Shown in pieces: positions 42,738 to 51,858 of a stretch of DNA of 64,000 nt (within the stretch, counting starts at the first letter, position 1; each line of letters starts with the position of its first letter). The notes under the pieces were generated by a model. The model had not been told where the DNA came from, ran no database searches, and saw nothing but the letters and a program-made list of their open reading frames with translations. The stretch spans positions 62,001 to 126,000 of the forward strand of contig NZ_PQSU01000025.1 of assembly GCF_002920615.1 (NCBI RefSeq), in the 5' to 3' direction. The DNA comes from Streptomyces sp. Ru62 (GTDB taxonomy: Bacteria; Actinomycetota; Actinomycetes; Streptomycetales; Streptomycetaceae). The translations under genes and the position numbers were made by a program.

Positions 42738-43460
42738 GTGAACGGTCCCGAGATCCACGTCGAGTTCGCCCCAGAGCTGGCCCTGTTCGTCCAGCGGAGA
42801 CCGCACCGGACGCTCGTCACCGACGGAGTCTCGTCCCTCGGCCATGTCGTCGAGTCCCTCGGGGTACCGCTCACCGAGGTCGGCGCGCTGGTCGTGGACG
42901 GCCGCGAGGTCCCGCCCTCGCACGTCCCCAAGCCGGCCGAGCGACTGGTCGTACGGCCGGTGGGGCGCCCCCAGCGGGTGCCCGGCGCACCCCTGCGGTT
43001 CCTCCTCGACGTCCACCTCGGCACGCTGGCCCGCCGGCTGCGGCTGCTCGGCGTGGACACGGCGTACGAGTCGACGGACATCGGCGACCCGGCGCTCGCC
43101 GCCCGCTCGGCGGCCGAGAAGCGGGTCATGCTCAGCCGCGACCGGGGGCTGCTGCGCCGCCGGGAACTGTGGGCCGGCGCGTTCGTCTACAGCACCCGCC
43201 CCGACGACCAGCTCCACGACGTCCTCGACCGCTTCGCCCCCGAGCTGCGCCCCTGGACCCGCTGCACGGCCTGCAACGGCCTGCTCAGACAGGCCACCAA
43301 GGACGAGGTCGCGGCCCAGCTCGAACAGGGCACCCAACGCTCCTACGACGTCTTCGCCCAGTGCACTTCCTGCGGCCGGGCGTACTGGAAGGGCGCGCAC
43401 CACGACCAGTTGGAAGCGATCGTGGAGCGGGCGCTGAGCATGCGTACCCAGAGCGGTTGA
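42738..43460 (+). CDS. Ubiquitin-like plus Mut7-C PIN-RNase domain protein
   Basis: A 240-residue protein. Residues 1-80 form a ubiquitin-like beta-grasp (HVEFAPELALFVQRR, then GALVVDGREVP). Residues 85-240 are the Mut7-C domain: RFLLDVHLGTLARRLRLLGVDT with the first acidic residue, MLSRDRGLLRRR, then a zinc ribbon CTACNG...CTSCGRAYW. Mut7-C is a PIN-type RNase predicted to process RNA. GTG at 42738 is 33 bases after the TetR stop, so it may be read from the same message. No Ubl-activating gene is nearby. Confidence 0.88.
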   Translation: MNGPEIHVEFAPELALFVQRRPHRTLVTDGVSSLGHVVESLGVPLTEVGALVVDGREVPPSHVPKPAERLVVRPVGRPQRVPGAPLRFLLDVHLGTLARRLRLLGVDTAYESTDIGDPALAARSAAEKRVMLSRDRGLLRRRELWAGAFVYSTRPDDQLHDVLDRFAPELRPWTRCTACNGLLRQATKDEVAAQLEQGTQRSYDVFAQCTSCGRAYWKGAHHDQLEAIVERALSMRTQSG

Positions 43461-43508
43461 GTACGCCGGCCGATCCACCGGGACCGGCCGGCGGGGTTGG
43501 CTCGGGGC

Positions 43509-43838
43509 ATGAACACGGTACAGATGACCAGCGCCCGGGTGTGGGACGGCGTCCGCGTGGCAGCGGGGTGGGGGCTCGGGCTGCTCCTGCCGACGGTGTT
43601 CTTCTCCACGCTCCTGACCTTCACCAGCGAGCGGGCCGGCAGGTGCCTCACCTACGGCGAGGACTGCTCCGCGGTGCCCGGCCGGCTGCTGCACGGCAGT
43701 TTCTGGGCCTCGCTCCTGGCCGGCCTGGCCGCGCTGGTGTGGCCCCGAGCCCGGTGGACGGGCGCCAGGATCGGGGCCGTGCTGGTCCAGTGGGGGGCCC
43801 AGTTGCTGCTGGCCGCGCTGATCCTCAGCTACGCCTGA
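43509..43838 (+). CDS. Small membrane protein, unknown
   Basis: A 109-residue protein with about three membrane segments (GWGLGLLLPTVFFSTLLTF, SFWASLLAGLAALVW, GAVLVQWGAQLLLAALILSY). A loop has two cysteines (GRCLTYGEDC). ATG at 43509 is preferred; an in-frame ATG at 43497 is possible. The last 14 bases overlap the end of the convergent oxidase gene. No family recognised. Confidence 0.7.
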   Translation: MNTVQMTSARVWDGVRVAAGWGLGLLLPTVFFSTLLTFTSERAGRCLTYGEDCSAVPGRLLHGSFWASLLAGLAALVWPRARWTGARIGAVLVQWGAQLLLAALILSYA

Positions 43839-46266
43839 CGTCCCCCTTCCCGCAGGCGATGCCGTCCTTGTCGCGGTCCAGGTGGTGGCGGTCGCGGCCG
43901 TGGACCTTGAGGCGGCCGTACCCCTTGCCGAGGAGCCAGGCGCACCGTTCGGCCCGGGGCATCTTCGGGAACGTCCAGGGCACGCACTGGTCGATGCGGC
44001 CGTAGGCGTGGTCGCAGCCGTCGAAGCCCTCGGCCATCCTCACGCCCTGGTGGTGCTCGTGCGCGCTGCCCTGGGTGGCGCTCGGCCGGAGTTCGTCGGC
44101 GAAGGACTGCACGCGGGCCGCGGCGACCTGTCCCTCGGAGCCGACGCGGACCCACTTCGCCACCGACGGCACACCGTTCGCGTCGACCACCGACAGCATG
44201 TACCAGCCGGGCGGTGCCAGGTTCGGGTTGCTGGTCAGGCTGAGGTCGACGGTGTTGCCGTCGACGGTCATCGGCAGGTCGACGTAGCGCTGGTTCGGGT
44301 CGGAGGAGTGGGTGACGGCGGCCGGGCGGATCAGGGACGCCTTCACCACCGGCTTGTCCACGGTGACGCGCTGGGAGGTGCCGTACGTCCAGCGGGTGCT
44401 CGCGAGCGAGGTGATCTGCGGCCGGGCGCCCTTGAACAGGTACGGCGGCTCGTAGATCGACACCCGCTGGTCGAAGGAGCCGTCACCGGGGTTGTCGCCG
44501 ATGCTGAGCACCCGGCCGTCCGGCAGCAGCGTGGACGAGGAGTGGTAGGTCCGCGGGACCGGGTCGGTGGCCAGGCCCGCCTGGAAGGTGTTGGTCGCCG
44601 GGTCGTACAGGGATGCCTCGAAGACGGGGTCCTCACGGTAGGTGTGCAGGGCGCCGCCGGTCTCCAGCACCGTGCCGTCGGGCAGGATCACCGCGGAGAC
44701 GTACACCTTGCCCTGGGTTCCGGTCTGCGGGCTGCCATTGGCGTAGTGGCCCTGCGGCAGGTCGGGGCCGGGCAGGTACTGCGGTGCGGCGGCCTTCATG
44801 TCGATCAGGTCGGTCAGCCGGTGGGCGTCCGGGGAGACGGTGTGGTTGCCGCCGCCCATGGTGAGGACCTTCTGGTCCTGGGCGGGCGGCAGCAGCACCG
44901 ACATCGACTGGTCGCGCTCGTCCTTCTTGCGCAGCCCGGGCACCTCGCTGATGGTCCCGGTGCCGTAGTCGTAGACGGAGGCGCCGGTGCCGGGCAGGCC
45001 GCCGCCGAAGACATGGCTGCCGGTGTAGAAGAGGCGGCCGTCCTGGAGCAGGATCATCGACGGGTAGAGCCCCCAGAAGGACCATGCCTGCCTGGCCTCG
45101 CCCATCGGCAGCCACTTGTTCCCGGCGTAGGAGAAGTGCTCGTTGACGACCGTGCCGGCGGAGTCCTCGCCGAGACCGCCCAGCGCGATGACGTCACCGT
45201 TGCCCATCGCGGTCGCTGACGGGTACCAGTGCCCGGCCAGCATGTCGTTGACCTTGGTGTACCTGTTCTGGGCCGGGTCGAAGACATAGCTCGTCCGCAG
45301 GCCCTTGTAGCCGACGCTGCCGTCCGGTGCGGCGTAGTCCTTGTTGCCGCCGACCACCAGCACCCGGCCGTCCGGGAGCTGGACGTGCCCGGCGCAGAAG
45401 AAGTCCTCCGGGGTCGGGATGTCGGTGTAGGTACCGGTCGCCGGGTCGAACAGGCTGGTCCTGAAGGTGCCGGCGGCGAACGCGCCCCGGTCGTTGCCGG
45501 AACCGGCGATCAGCAGCACCTTGCCGGTGTGCAGCAGCACCGAGTGGATCGCGCGCACCGGGGAGTTGGCGGACTGCACGCTCCACCTGCCCCGGCACTC
45601 CGGCCCGGTGCCGCCCGTCGTGCAGGGGTCCGGCGCGGCGGGCACGGTGGCGTCGGTCATCGCGTAGTCGTCGGTGGTGAGGGTGCCGACGCCGTACAGG
45701 GCGCCGCCCCAGGTGATCTGGTCGGTGTTCGGCGGGATGACCGGGGTGCGCACCTCGGTGCGGGTCCAGCCGGCCGACTGGGGCAGGGTCCTGAGGTCGG
45801 TCCAGTACACCCAGCCCTGGGTGGTGTCGTGCCGGAACAGGGTGAACGCCACGTCCGGGGTGCTCGACCGGTACCAGAACGACAGGTCGTACTGGCGGCC
45901 GGGGGTGACCTGCGGGGCGCAGGAGTTCTCCAGCATCATCGTCTTGCGGTCGCCGGCGGCGCGCCGGGTCAGCTCGATGCGGACGGCGCGGCTGCCGCTG
46001 TGGGCGTCGTCGGTGACGGTGAAGGAGAAGTCGTTGTCCCCCCAGCCCGACTTCTCGAAGCACTGCGGGAACCGGGACGGCCCGTCGAGCACCTCCAGAC
46101 CGGGGTTCTTCACCAGGTTGCTCGCGGCGGTGGCGCTCTGCGTCCCGAGCGGGCCGAGGCCGAGCGCCGCGGTGAACAGCAGCAGCGCGGTCAGCAGCAG
46201 CCGGGTGCGGGTCGGCCGGGCTCTGGCCGGTCCGGGCGGGCGGTAGGGCATGACGGTGTACGGCAC
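43825..46266 (-). CDS. Copper-radical oxidase (galactose/glyoxal oxidase, GlxA-like) with CBM-like and Excalibur domains
   Basis: An 813-residue secreted oxidase. Residues 1-48 are a signal peptide. Residues 49-205 form a beta-sandwich, probably glycan-binding. Residues 225-610 are a seven-bladed kelch propeller, followed by an Ig-like domain to ~710. All copper-radical residues have counterparts: C291 (FFCAGH), Y348 (HWYPSATAM), Y574-H575 (RTYHSSSTLL) and H653 (VTHSSDPNQR). C291 and Y348 would form the thioether cofactor. The tail (~745-805) is an Excalibur domain (CDHAYGRI, DRDKDGIACG), likely calcium-binding and wall-associated. The protein oxidises an alcohol or aldehyde group, probably on a glycan made by the adjacent glycosyltransferases. 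The start is GTG at 46266. Confidence 0.88.
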   Translation of the reverse strand: MPYTVMPYRPPGPARARPTRTRLLLTALLLFTAALGLGPLGTQSATAASNLVKNPGLEVLDGPSRFPQCFEKSGWGDNDFSFTVTDDAHSGSRAVRIELTRRAAGDRKTMMLENSCAPQVTPGRQYDLSFWYRSSTPDVAFTLFRHDTTQGWVYWTDLRTLPQSAGWTRTEVRTPVIPPNTDQITWGGALYGVGTLTTDDYAMTDATVPAAPDPCTTGGTGPECRGRWSVQSANSPVRAIHSVLLHTGKVLLIAGSGNDRGAFAAGTFRTSLFDPATGTYTDIPTPEDFFCAGHVQLPDGRVLVVGGNKDYAAPDGSVGYKGLRTSYVFDPAQNRYTKVNDMLAGHWYPSATAMGNGDVIALGGLGEDSAGTVVNEHFSYAGNKWLPMGEARQAWSFWGLYPSMILLQDGRLFYTGSHVFGGGLPGTGASVYDYGTGTISEVPGLRKKDERDQSMSVLLPPAQDQKVLTMGGGNHTVSPDAHRLTDLIDMKAAAPQYLPGPDLPQGHYANGSPQTGTQGKVYVSAVILPDGTVLETGGALHTYREDPVFEASLYDPATNTFQAGLATDPVPRTYHSSSTLLPDGRVLSIGDNPGDGSFDQRVSIYEPPYLFKGARPQITSLASTRWTYGTSQRVTVDKPVVKASLIRPAAVTHSSDPNQRYVDLPMTVDGNTVDLSLTSNPNLAPPGWYMLSVVDANGVPSVAKWVRVGSEGQVAAARVQSFADELRPSATQGSAHEHHQGVRMAEGFDGCDHAYGRIDQCVPWTFPKMPRAERCAWLLGKGYGRLKVHGRDRHHLDRDKDGIACGKGDVRRS

Positions 46267-46300
46267 AGAGGTCCCCCTCTATCGGTGGCGGTCCTGCGGA

Positions 46301-47854
46301 TCAGCCGGCGCGGCCGATGCGGAGGATGTCGATCCGGCCGCCGCCCTCCCCGAAGGTGGCGACCGGGGTGCCGTGCGCGAACAGGGCGCGCAGCGTGGGC
46401 AGATGCTCGCGCTCGCCGCGCAGGGCGGGCGTGGACACGACGTAGTCGATGTCCTTCCAGCCGTGCGGCAGGGTCTTGCTGACCGCCGGGTCCTGGTCCA
46501 GCTTGTAGTGCCAGATGACGCCGGTGCCGGGCCGGTATCCGGCGTCGACGGCGTCCAGCCAGAGCACGCCGTCGGTGACCAGGCGGACCTCGGCTCGGTC
46601 GCCGGTGTCCGTCTCGCGCAGCCAGCGGGCGGCCTCGCGGTAGACGCGGTTGTCGTCGGCGGTGGTGGCGAGCCGGTCCTGGTGGTACCAGGCGGGGCCG
46701 GCGACCCCCGCGGCGGCGAGGAGCGCGGCGAGGGCGGCTGCGGACCGCAGCCGGGGCCGGCCGGGCAGCCGCTCGACCAGCACCTGGACGAGCCCGGCGA
46801 GGGTCAGCGCCAGGAAGGGCAGCACCTGCGCGATGTACATCTGCGGCAGGTATCCGCCGGGCCGGAGCGCGACCAGGGTGAGCACCAGGACGCCGAGGGC
46901 GGCGGGCCGCAGCCGCCGCACCGGCAGCGCGCACAGCGCGGCGACGCCGCCCCCGATCAGCAGGTACGGGTCCTGGGTGAGCCAGTCCGTGAACAGCCGG
47001 TGGGCGTCGGTGCCCGCTTGGAAGGCGGAGCCGCTGCCCTCCCGCCCGCCGAGCTGGAACTTCAGCGTGCCGAGCAGCGAGACATGGCCGGCACCGGGCA
47101 GCAGCTCGCCCTTGAGCAGGGCGTACAGCGGATAGAACAGGCCGGTCAGCACGAAGCCGGAGAAGAAGCCGGCCAGGGAGAACTTCCGGGTGCTGGGGTG
47201 ACTGCCCTGCCACATCGCCACCAGCAGCACCGGCAGCAGCACGCCGATGGTCTCCTTGGAGAGCACCGCGAGCGCGAAGGACATGCCGGCCGCGGCGTGG
47301 TGCCACAGGTCGCGGCGCGGCGAGAGGGCGAAGGCGAACGCGGCCAGCGCCCACAGGACGGCGAAGTTGTCCAGGTAGATCTGCCGGTGCAGCACGACCG
47401 CGAGCGGTGACAGCCCGTACAGCAGGACCGCGCCCGCGGCGGCGGGCCGGGCCAGGCCGAGGCGGCGGCCGACGACGTGGACCAGGACGCAGCTCACGGC
47501 GGCCACCGGGAGCATCGCGATGCGGCCCTGGACGAACGTGGGCAGGTCGGGCAGGAGCAGATCGGGCAGCCAGGAGACGCCCGAGAGTTGTATCCAGCCC
47601 AGCGGCGGATGGTCGTACCAGTAGGTGTAGTGCGCGAGTTCCCCGTGCCGGACGGCCCAGGACTGCGCGAGATAGGTGCCCTCGTCGTCGTTGGGAAACG
47701 GGTATTTCCCGATTCCCCGCGCACGCAGCACGAGCGCGATGATGATTACCGGAGCAACCCAGAAATAATCCGACCGAAACAATGTGCGACGCGCCGCGGG
47801 CCGGTCTCCCTGTGAATTATCCGCCTCCGGCCGGAGAACAACGGCAGTCCCCAT
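46301..47854 (-). CDS. Membrane glycosyltransferase of the ArnT/PMT (GT39/GT83) class
   Basis: A 517-residue integral membrane enzyme with about 11 membrane segments. The first loop carries NDDEGTYLAQSWA, the acidic catalytic motif of polyprenol-phosphate-sugar transferases, and HPPLGW follows. After the last helix is a soluble domain (~residues 385-517). Family members transfer a sugar from a polyprenyl carrier to a lipid, glycan or protein outside the cell. ATG at 47854 is preceded by GGGGGA. It precedes the oxidase by 34 bases on the same strand, so they are probably co-expressed. Confidence 0.85.
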   Translation of the reverse strand: MGTAVVLRPEADNSQGDRPAARRTLFRSDYFWVAPVIIIALVLRARGIGKYPFPNDDEGTYLAQSWAVRHGELAHYTYWYDHPPLGWIQLSGVSWLPDLLLPDLPTFVQGRIAMLPVAAVSCVLVHVVGRRLGLARPAAAGAVLLYGLSPLAVVLHRQIYLDNFAVLWALAAFAFALSPRRDLWHHAAAGMSFALAVLSKETIGVLLPVLLVAMWQGSHPSTRKFSLAGFFSGFVLTGLFYPLYALLKGELLPGAGHVSLLGTLKFQLGGREGSGSAFQAGTDAHRLFTDWLTQDPYLLIGGGVAALCALPVRRLRPAALGVLVLTLVALRPGGYLPQMYIAQVLPFLALTLAGLVQVLVERLPGRPRLRSAAALAALLAAAGVAGPAWYHQDRLATTADDNRVYREAARWLRETDTGDRAEVRLVTDGVLWLDAVDAGYRPGTGVIWHYKLDQDPAVSKTLPHGWKDIDYVVSTPALRGEREHLPTLRALFAHGTPVATFGEGGGRIDILRIGRAG

Positions 47855-48192
47855 GCGGAATCCCCCACCCCCACTTATGACCCGACTCGACCCAGGGACC
47901 TCCCCCTCGAACCCCCTGGAAACCGGGCAGGCCGGAGCATCATGGCACAGGTCGCCCCCCTACATGAGAGGAATCCCAGATTCCGCTCGTGCGCCGGCGC
48001 CACATTGCCGAGGAATTGGTGAACCTGCTAGCTTCACTGAAAAGCTCGCCGCGATCGTGTTGCGATCATGCGGGAAATCACCCCGGAAGGCCGGGGGAAG
48101 TGGGCCCGGGGGAACCGGGGGGTTGAGAAGGGCCCGACGATCGCATTCCGCTGCGCGAGCACGGGAAGACCAGGGAACCAAGGGGGGAATTC
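47855..48192. other. Intergenic control region between divergent glycosyltransferase genes
   Basis: No gene seen. It contains a direct repeat GCGATC-N5-GCGATC (48051-48067), and a purine-rich AAGGGGGG ribosome site just before the GTG at 48193. It should hold the promoters of both divergent operons; I could not identify clear -35/-10 boxes. Confidence 0.4.
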
Positions 48193-49458
48193 GTGGTCTC
48201 CGCTGTCCTGTTCATCGATTCCGTCGTCCTGATGGTCGCGGCCGGCGTCACGCTGTGGTGGATGCTCCATGCCTGGCGCACCCCGGAGACACTCCGGTCC
48301 ACGGCCTTCGCCGAGCCCGACGGCAAGCCCGGCCTGTCCTTCTCGCTGCTGGTCCCGGCCCGGCACGAGGAGGCCGTACTGCGGCACACCGTCGAGCAGA
48401 TGCTCCGCATCGACCACCCGTCCTACGAGATCCTGGTGATCGTCGGCCACGACGACCCGGGCACCGCCGCCATCGCCGGGCAACTGGCCCGGGAACACCC
48501 GGAGAAGGTCCGCACGGTCGTCGACACCCACGAGGTGAAGAACAAGCCGCGCGCCCTCAACACCGCGCTGCCGCACGCCCGCGGCCAGGTCATCGGGGTC
48601 TTCGACGCCGAGGACGTCGTCCACCCCGAGCTGCTGGAACACGTCGACTTCGCCTTCCGGCGCGAGAACGCCGACGTCGTCCAGGGCGGCGTCCAGCTGA
48701 TCAACTACCAGAGCAGCTGGTACAGCCTGCGCAACTGCCTGGAGTACTTCTTCTGGTTCCGCAGCCGGCTCCACCTGCACGCCCGCAAGGGCTTCATCCC
48801 GCTCGGCGGCAACACCGTCTTCGTCCGCTCCGAACTGCTGCGGGCCACCGGCGGCTGGGACGGCGACTGCCTCGCCGAGGACTGCGACCTGGGCGTACGG
48901 CTGTCCAGCGGTGGAGCCAAGGTCGTCGTCGCCTACCACTCCGCGCTCGTCACCCGCGAGGAGACTCCCGACTCCCTCAAGGCCCTCTACAAGCAGCGGA
49001 CCCGCTGGAACCAGGGCTTCCTCCAGGTGCTGCGCAAGGGCGAGTGGCGCCGGCTGCCCGGCGTCGGCCAGCGGCTGCTCGCCCGCTACACGCTGAGCAC
49101 CCCGTTCGTGCAGGCCGCGACCGGCGTGATGATCCCGCTCGGCATCCTGGCCGCGCTGATCGGCGGCGTACCGCTGCCGTTCTCGCTGTTCGCCTGGCTG
49201 CCCATGCTGCCGATGGCCGCGATGGTCGTCTTCGAGGCCGTCGCGCTGCACGACTTCGGCAAGGAGTACGGCTTCCGCATCGGCGTCCTGCAGTACGTCA
49301 AGCTCATCGCCGGCGGGCCGGTGTACGCGGTCGTCCTGGCCGCCGCCGCGCTGCGCGCCGTCTGGCGCGAGTACACCGGGCGGCACGACTGGGAGCTGAC
49401 CTCCCATGTCGGCGCCCACCTGCCCGTGCAGACCCCGCAGCCCCAGGAGGCCCGGTGA
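48193..49458 (+). CDS. Processive family 2 glycosyltransferase (cellulose-synthase-like)
   Basis: A 421-residue membrane enzyme. One N-terminal membrane helix (SAVLFIDSVVLMVAAGVTLWW) precedes a GT2 catalytic domain with LVPARHEEAVL, VIVGHDDPG, FDAEDVVHPE (DxxD), AEDCDLGVRL (catalytic Asp) and QRTRWNQG (QxxRW). Three or four C-terminal membrane helices follow. QxxRW with this topology is the mark of processive enzymes that make and extrude a polysaccharide. GTG at 48193 follows AAGGGGGG. The next, truncated GT2 starts in its stop codon (GTGA). It is likely the polymerase whose product the oxidase modifies. Confidence 0.88.
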   Translation: MVSAVLFIDSVVLMVAAGVTLWWMLHAWRTPETLRSTAFAEPDGKPGLSFSLLVPARHEEAVLRHTVEQMLRIDHPSYEILVIVGHDDPGTAAIAGQLAREHPEKVRTVVDTHEVKNKPRALNTALPHARGQVIGVFDAEDVVHPELLEHVDFAFRRENADVVQGGVQLINYQSSWYSLRNCLEYFFWFRSRLHLHARKGFIPLGGNTVFVRSELLRATGGWDGDCLAEDCDLGVRLSSGGAKVVVAYHSALVTREETPDSLKALYKQRTRWNQGFLQVLRKGEWRRLPGVGQRLLARYTLSTPFVQAATGVMIPLGILAALIGGVPLPFSLFAWLPMLPMAAMVVFEAVALHDFGKEYGFRIGVLQYVKLIAGGPVYAVVLAAAALRAVWREYTGRHDWELTSHVGAHLPVQTPQPQEAR

Positions 49459-49664
49459 CGGCGCCGCCCGCCCACGTCTCGATCGTCGTGCCGACCTTCG
49501 GGGAAGCCGGCACCGTCCACGCCCTGCTCACCCGCATCGCCGCCGCCGTGCCCGACGGTGTCCGCGCCGCAGTGGGCTTCGCCGACGACTCCGCCGACCA
49601 CACCTGCGGGCCGGCACCGATCGGCCCGGGCCCGGTGGAACCGATACCGGACCCACTGAGCTGA
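49455..49664 (+). pseudogene. Truncated second GT2 (polyprenol-phosphate mannosyltransferase-like) gene
   Basis: GTG at 49455 overlaps the upstream stop. The first ~50 residues, VSIVVPTFGEAGTVHALL to GFADDSADHT, are a typical GT2 N-terminus with the DDS motif (DPM1-like enzymes are 230 residues or more). Immediately after DHT the sequence turns into Pro/Gly/Ser text and stops at 49664. The rest of the catalytic domain, including DxD, is absent. The rest to 49824 is repeat-like (see the CCGGGCCCGGT copies). It appears to be a deletion remnant. Confidence 0.7.
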
Positions 49665-49787
49665 CGCCCGGCCCAACGGCTGCACCGCACACCGCCGGGC
49701 CCGGTCGAACCAGCACCCGTCCCGCCGCCCCCGCGGCCGGACGTCAGCCGTACCGACGACCACATCGCACCCCGCCGGGCCCGGTGG
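49625..49787. repeat. Three copies of a CCGGGCCCGGT-type repeat
   Basis: CCGGGCCCGGTGGAACC at 49625-49642, GCCGGGCCCGGTCGAACC at 49694-49711 and GCCGGGCCCGGTGG at 49774-49787. The core is self-complementary. The copies sit in the truncated GT2 and the space downstream, about 69-80 bases apart, near the deletion breakpoint. Confidence 0.5.
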
Positions 49788-49824
49788 CGTCGGTGCCGGG
49801 GCGCCGGGCCGGTGGCCGGGGCTG

Positions 49825-51858
49825 TCAGGGAGCGGTCAGCTTCGTCCGCAGGGCGTCCGGGTCCGTCACCGGCAGGTCGCAGACGAAGCCGCGGCAGACG
49901 TAGGCGGTGGGCGCGCCGTCGGTGAGGGTGCGGCCGGTGAGCAGCGGGAACTCCTCGCTGTCCGGGGTGCCGCAGGCGACGACGGCCCCGGGGGCGGTGC
50001 TCAGCAGCGCCGTACGGTGCAGGGCCGCCGTCCGCTCGTCGTCCGGGGCCGGTCCGACGACCGCCACCTCGCGGGGCCCGTCGAGCAGCGCCTCGGCGAC
50101 GGCCAGCCCCCATCCGATGAACCGGGGCACACGCGGCCCGAGCGTCTTCACGACCCCCAGCGCCCGCTCGGCGGCGGCCCGGTGCGGCTCGGAGCCGGTG
50201 TGGGCGGCGTAGCTCAGCAGCGCGCCGGCCGCGGCGGTCCAGCCGGAGGGCGCGGCGTTGTCGGTGGGGTCCTGGGGCCGGCGGATGAGCTGCTCGGCGT
50301 CGGACGCCGTGTCGTACAGGGCACCGCTCTCGGTGTCGGTGAAGCGGGCGAGGACGTGGTCGAGCAGCAGTCCGGCGAAGTCGAGCCAGACGCCCTCGCC
50401 GGTCACGGAGGCGAGCGCGAGGAAGCCCTCGGCGACGTCGGCGTAGTCCTCCAGCACCCCCGCGTTCGGGCCGACCCGGCCGTCCTTGCTGGTGCGGGCG
50501 AGCCGGCCGTGTTCGTCGAGGTGGACGCGGACCAGCAGGTCGGCGGCGGCGACGGCGGCCTCGGTGAGGTCCGGCCGGTCGAAGCAGGCGCCGGTCTCGG
50601 CGAGCGCGGCGATGGCGAGCCCGTTCCAGGCGGCGACGACCTTGTCGTCCCGGCCGGGCGCGGGCCGCCGGTCCCGGGCGGCGAGGAGCCGGTCCTTGAC
50701 GGAGGCGATCTTCTCGGCCTCGAACACGCCTTCCGTCTGCGGGAGTTGCAGGACGGACTGGCCGTGCTCGAAGGTGCCCTCATCCGTCACGCCGAAGTAC
50801 TGGGCGGCGAGGTCGGCGTCGTCCCCGAGGACCTCACGCAGCTGATCGGGCCGCCAGACGTAGTACGCCCCCTCGACGTGCCGCCCGCTGCCGTCGTCGC
50901 TGTCGGCGTCCAGGGCGGAGGCGAATCCGCCCTCGGCGGTGCGCAGTTCGCGCAGCAGGAACTGGGCGGTGTCCAGCGCGACCCGCCGGGCGAGGTCCGA
51001 GCCGGTGGCCCGCCACAGGTGGGTGTACACCCGGCAGAGCAGGGCGTTGTCGTACAGCATCTTCTCGAAGTGCGGCACGACCCAGTCGCGGTCCACGGAG
51101 TACCGGGCGAACCCGCCGCCGAGCTGGTCGTAGATGCCGCCCCTGGCCATCCGCTCACAGGTGTCCCGGGCCATCTGGAGCGCGCCCTCGGCACCGGTCC
51201 GCGCGTGATGGCGGAGCAGGAACTCCAGCACCATGGACGGCGGGAACTTCGGCGCGCCGCCGAATCCGCCGCGCTGCGGGTCGTACTCACGGGTGAGCCC
51301 GAGCAGGGCCTGCGCGAGCTCCTGCTCGCCGGGCGCCTCGGCGGCCTGCCGGACGATCTCCCGCTGGGCGAGATCGCGGACGATCTTCCCGGCGACGTCG
51401 GCGACCTCGTCCCGGCGGGTGGTCCAGGCCTGCTGGACGCCCTCCAGCACCTGCCGGAAGGAGGGCATGCCGTGCCGGGGCGCGGGCGGGAAGTAGGTGC
51501 CGAAGTAGAACGGCTCCGCGTCCGGGGTGAGGAACACGGTCATGGGCCAGCCGCCGTGCCCGGTGGCCGCCTGGACGGCCTCCATGTAGACGGCGTCCAC
51601 GTCCGGCCGCTCCTCGCGGTCGACCTTGACGCTGACGAAGTGCTCGTTGAGGTAGTCGGCGGTGGCCCGGTCCTCGAAGGACTCGTGGGCCATCACATGG
51701 CACCAGTGGCAGCTGCTGTACCCGACGCTCAGCAGGACGGGCCTGCCGGTCCTGCGGGCCTCGTCGAAGGCCTCGCCGGACCACGGCCACCAGTCGACGG
51801 GGTTGTCCGCGTGCTGGAGCAGGTACGGGGACGTCTCATGGGCCAGTCGATTCGGCAT
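49825..51858 (-). CDS. DUF255 thioredoxin-domain protein (YyaL family)
   Basis: A 677-residue protein. Residues 1-170 form a thioredoxin-like DUF255 domain with LSVGYSSCHWCHVM (C50-x-x-C53) and VDREERPDVDAVYM. Residues 180-677 form an (alpha/alpha) barrel-type region (GGIYDQLGGGFARYSVD, VPHFEKMLYDN, DDKVVAAWNGLAIAALA), as in N-acylglucosamine 2-epimerase-like proteins. Cellular function is not settled, with redox or sugar-related roles suggested. ATG at 51858 (MPNRLAHETSPYLLQ) is the family start; upstream residues in frame are not conserved-looking. Confidence 0.92.
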   Translation of the reverse strand: MPNRLAHETSPYLLQHADNPVDWWPWSGEAFDEARRTGRPVLLSVGYSSCHWCHVMAHESFEDRATADYLNEHFVSVKVDREERPDVDAVYMEAVQAATGHGGWPMTVFLTPDAEPFYFGTYFPPAPRHGMPSFRQVLEGVQQAWTTRRDEVADVAGKIVRDLAQREIVRQAAEAPGEQELAQALLGLTREYDPQRGGFGGAPKFPPSMVLEFLLRHHARTGAEGALQMARDTCERMARGGIYDQLGGGFARYSVDRDWVVPHFEKMLYDNALLCRVYTHLWRATGSDLARRVALDTAQFLLRELRTAEGGFASALDADSDDGSGRHVEGAYYVWRPDQLREVLGDDADLAAQYFGVTDEGTFEHGQSVLQLPQTEGVFEAEKIASVKDRLLAARDRRPAPGRDDKVVAAWNGLAIAALAETGACFDRPDLTEAAVAAADLLVRVHLDEHGRLARTSKDGRVGPNAGVLEDYADVAEGFLALASVTGEGVWLDFAGLLLDHVLARFTDTESGALYDTASDAEQLIRRPQDPTDNAAPSGWTAAAGALLSYAAHTGSEPHRAAAERALGVVKTLGPRVPRFIGWGLAVAEALLDGPREVAVVGPAPDDERTAALHRTALLSTAPGAVVACGTPDSEEFPLLTGRTLTDGAPTAYVCRGFVCDLPVTDPDALRTKLTAP

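Noticed and set aside
47880..48180. A gene in the divergent glycosyltransferase gap
   Set aside because: Open frames exist but show no codon bias, start signal or motif.
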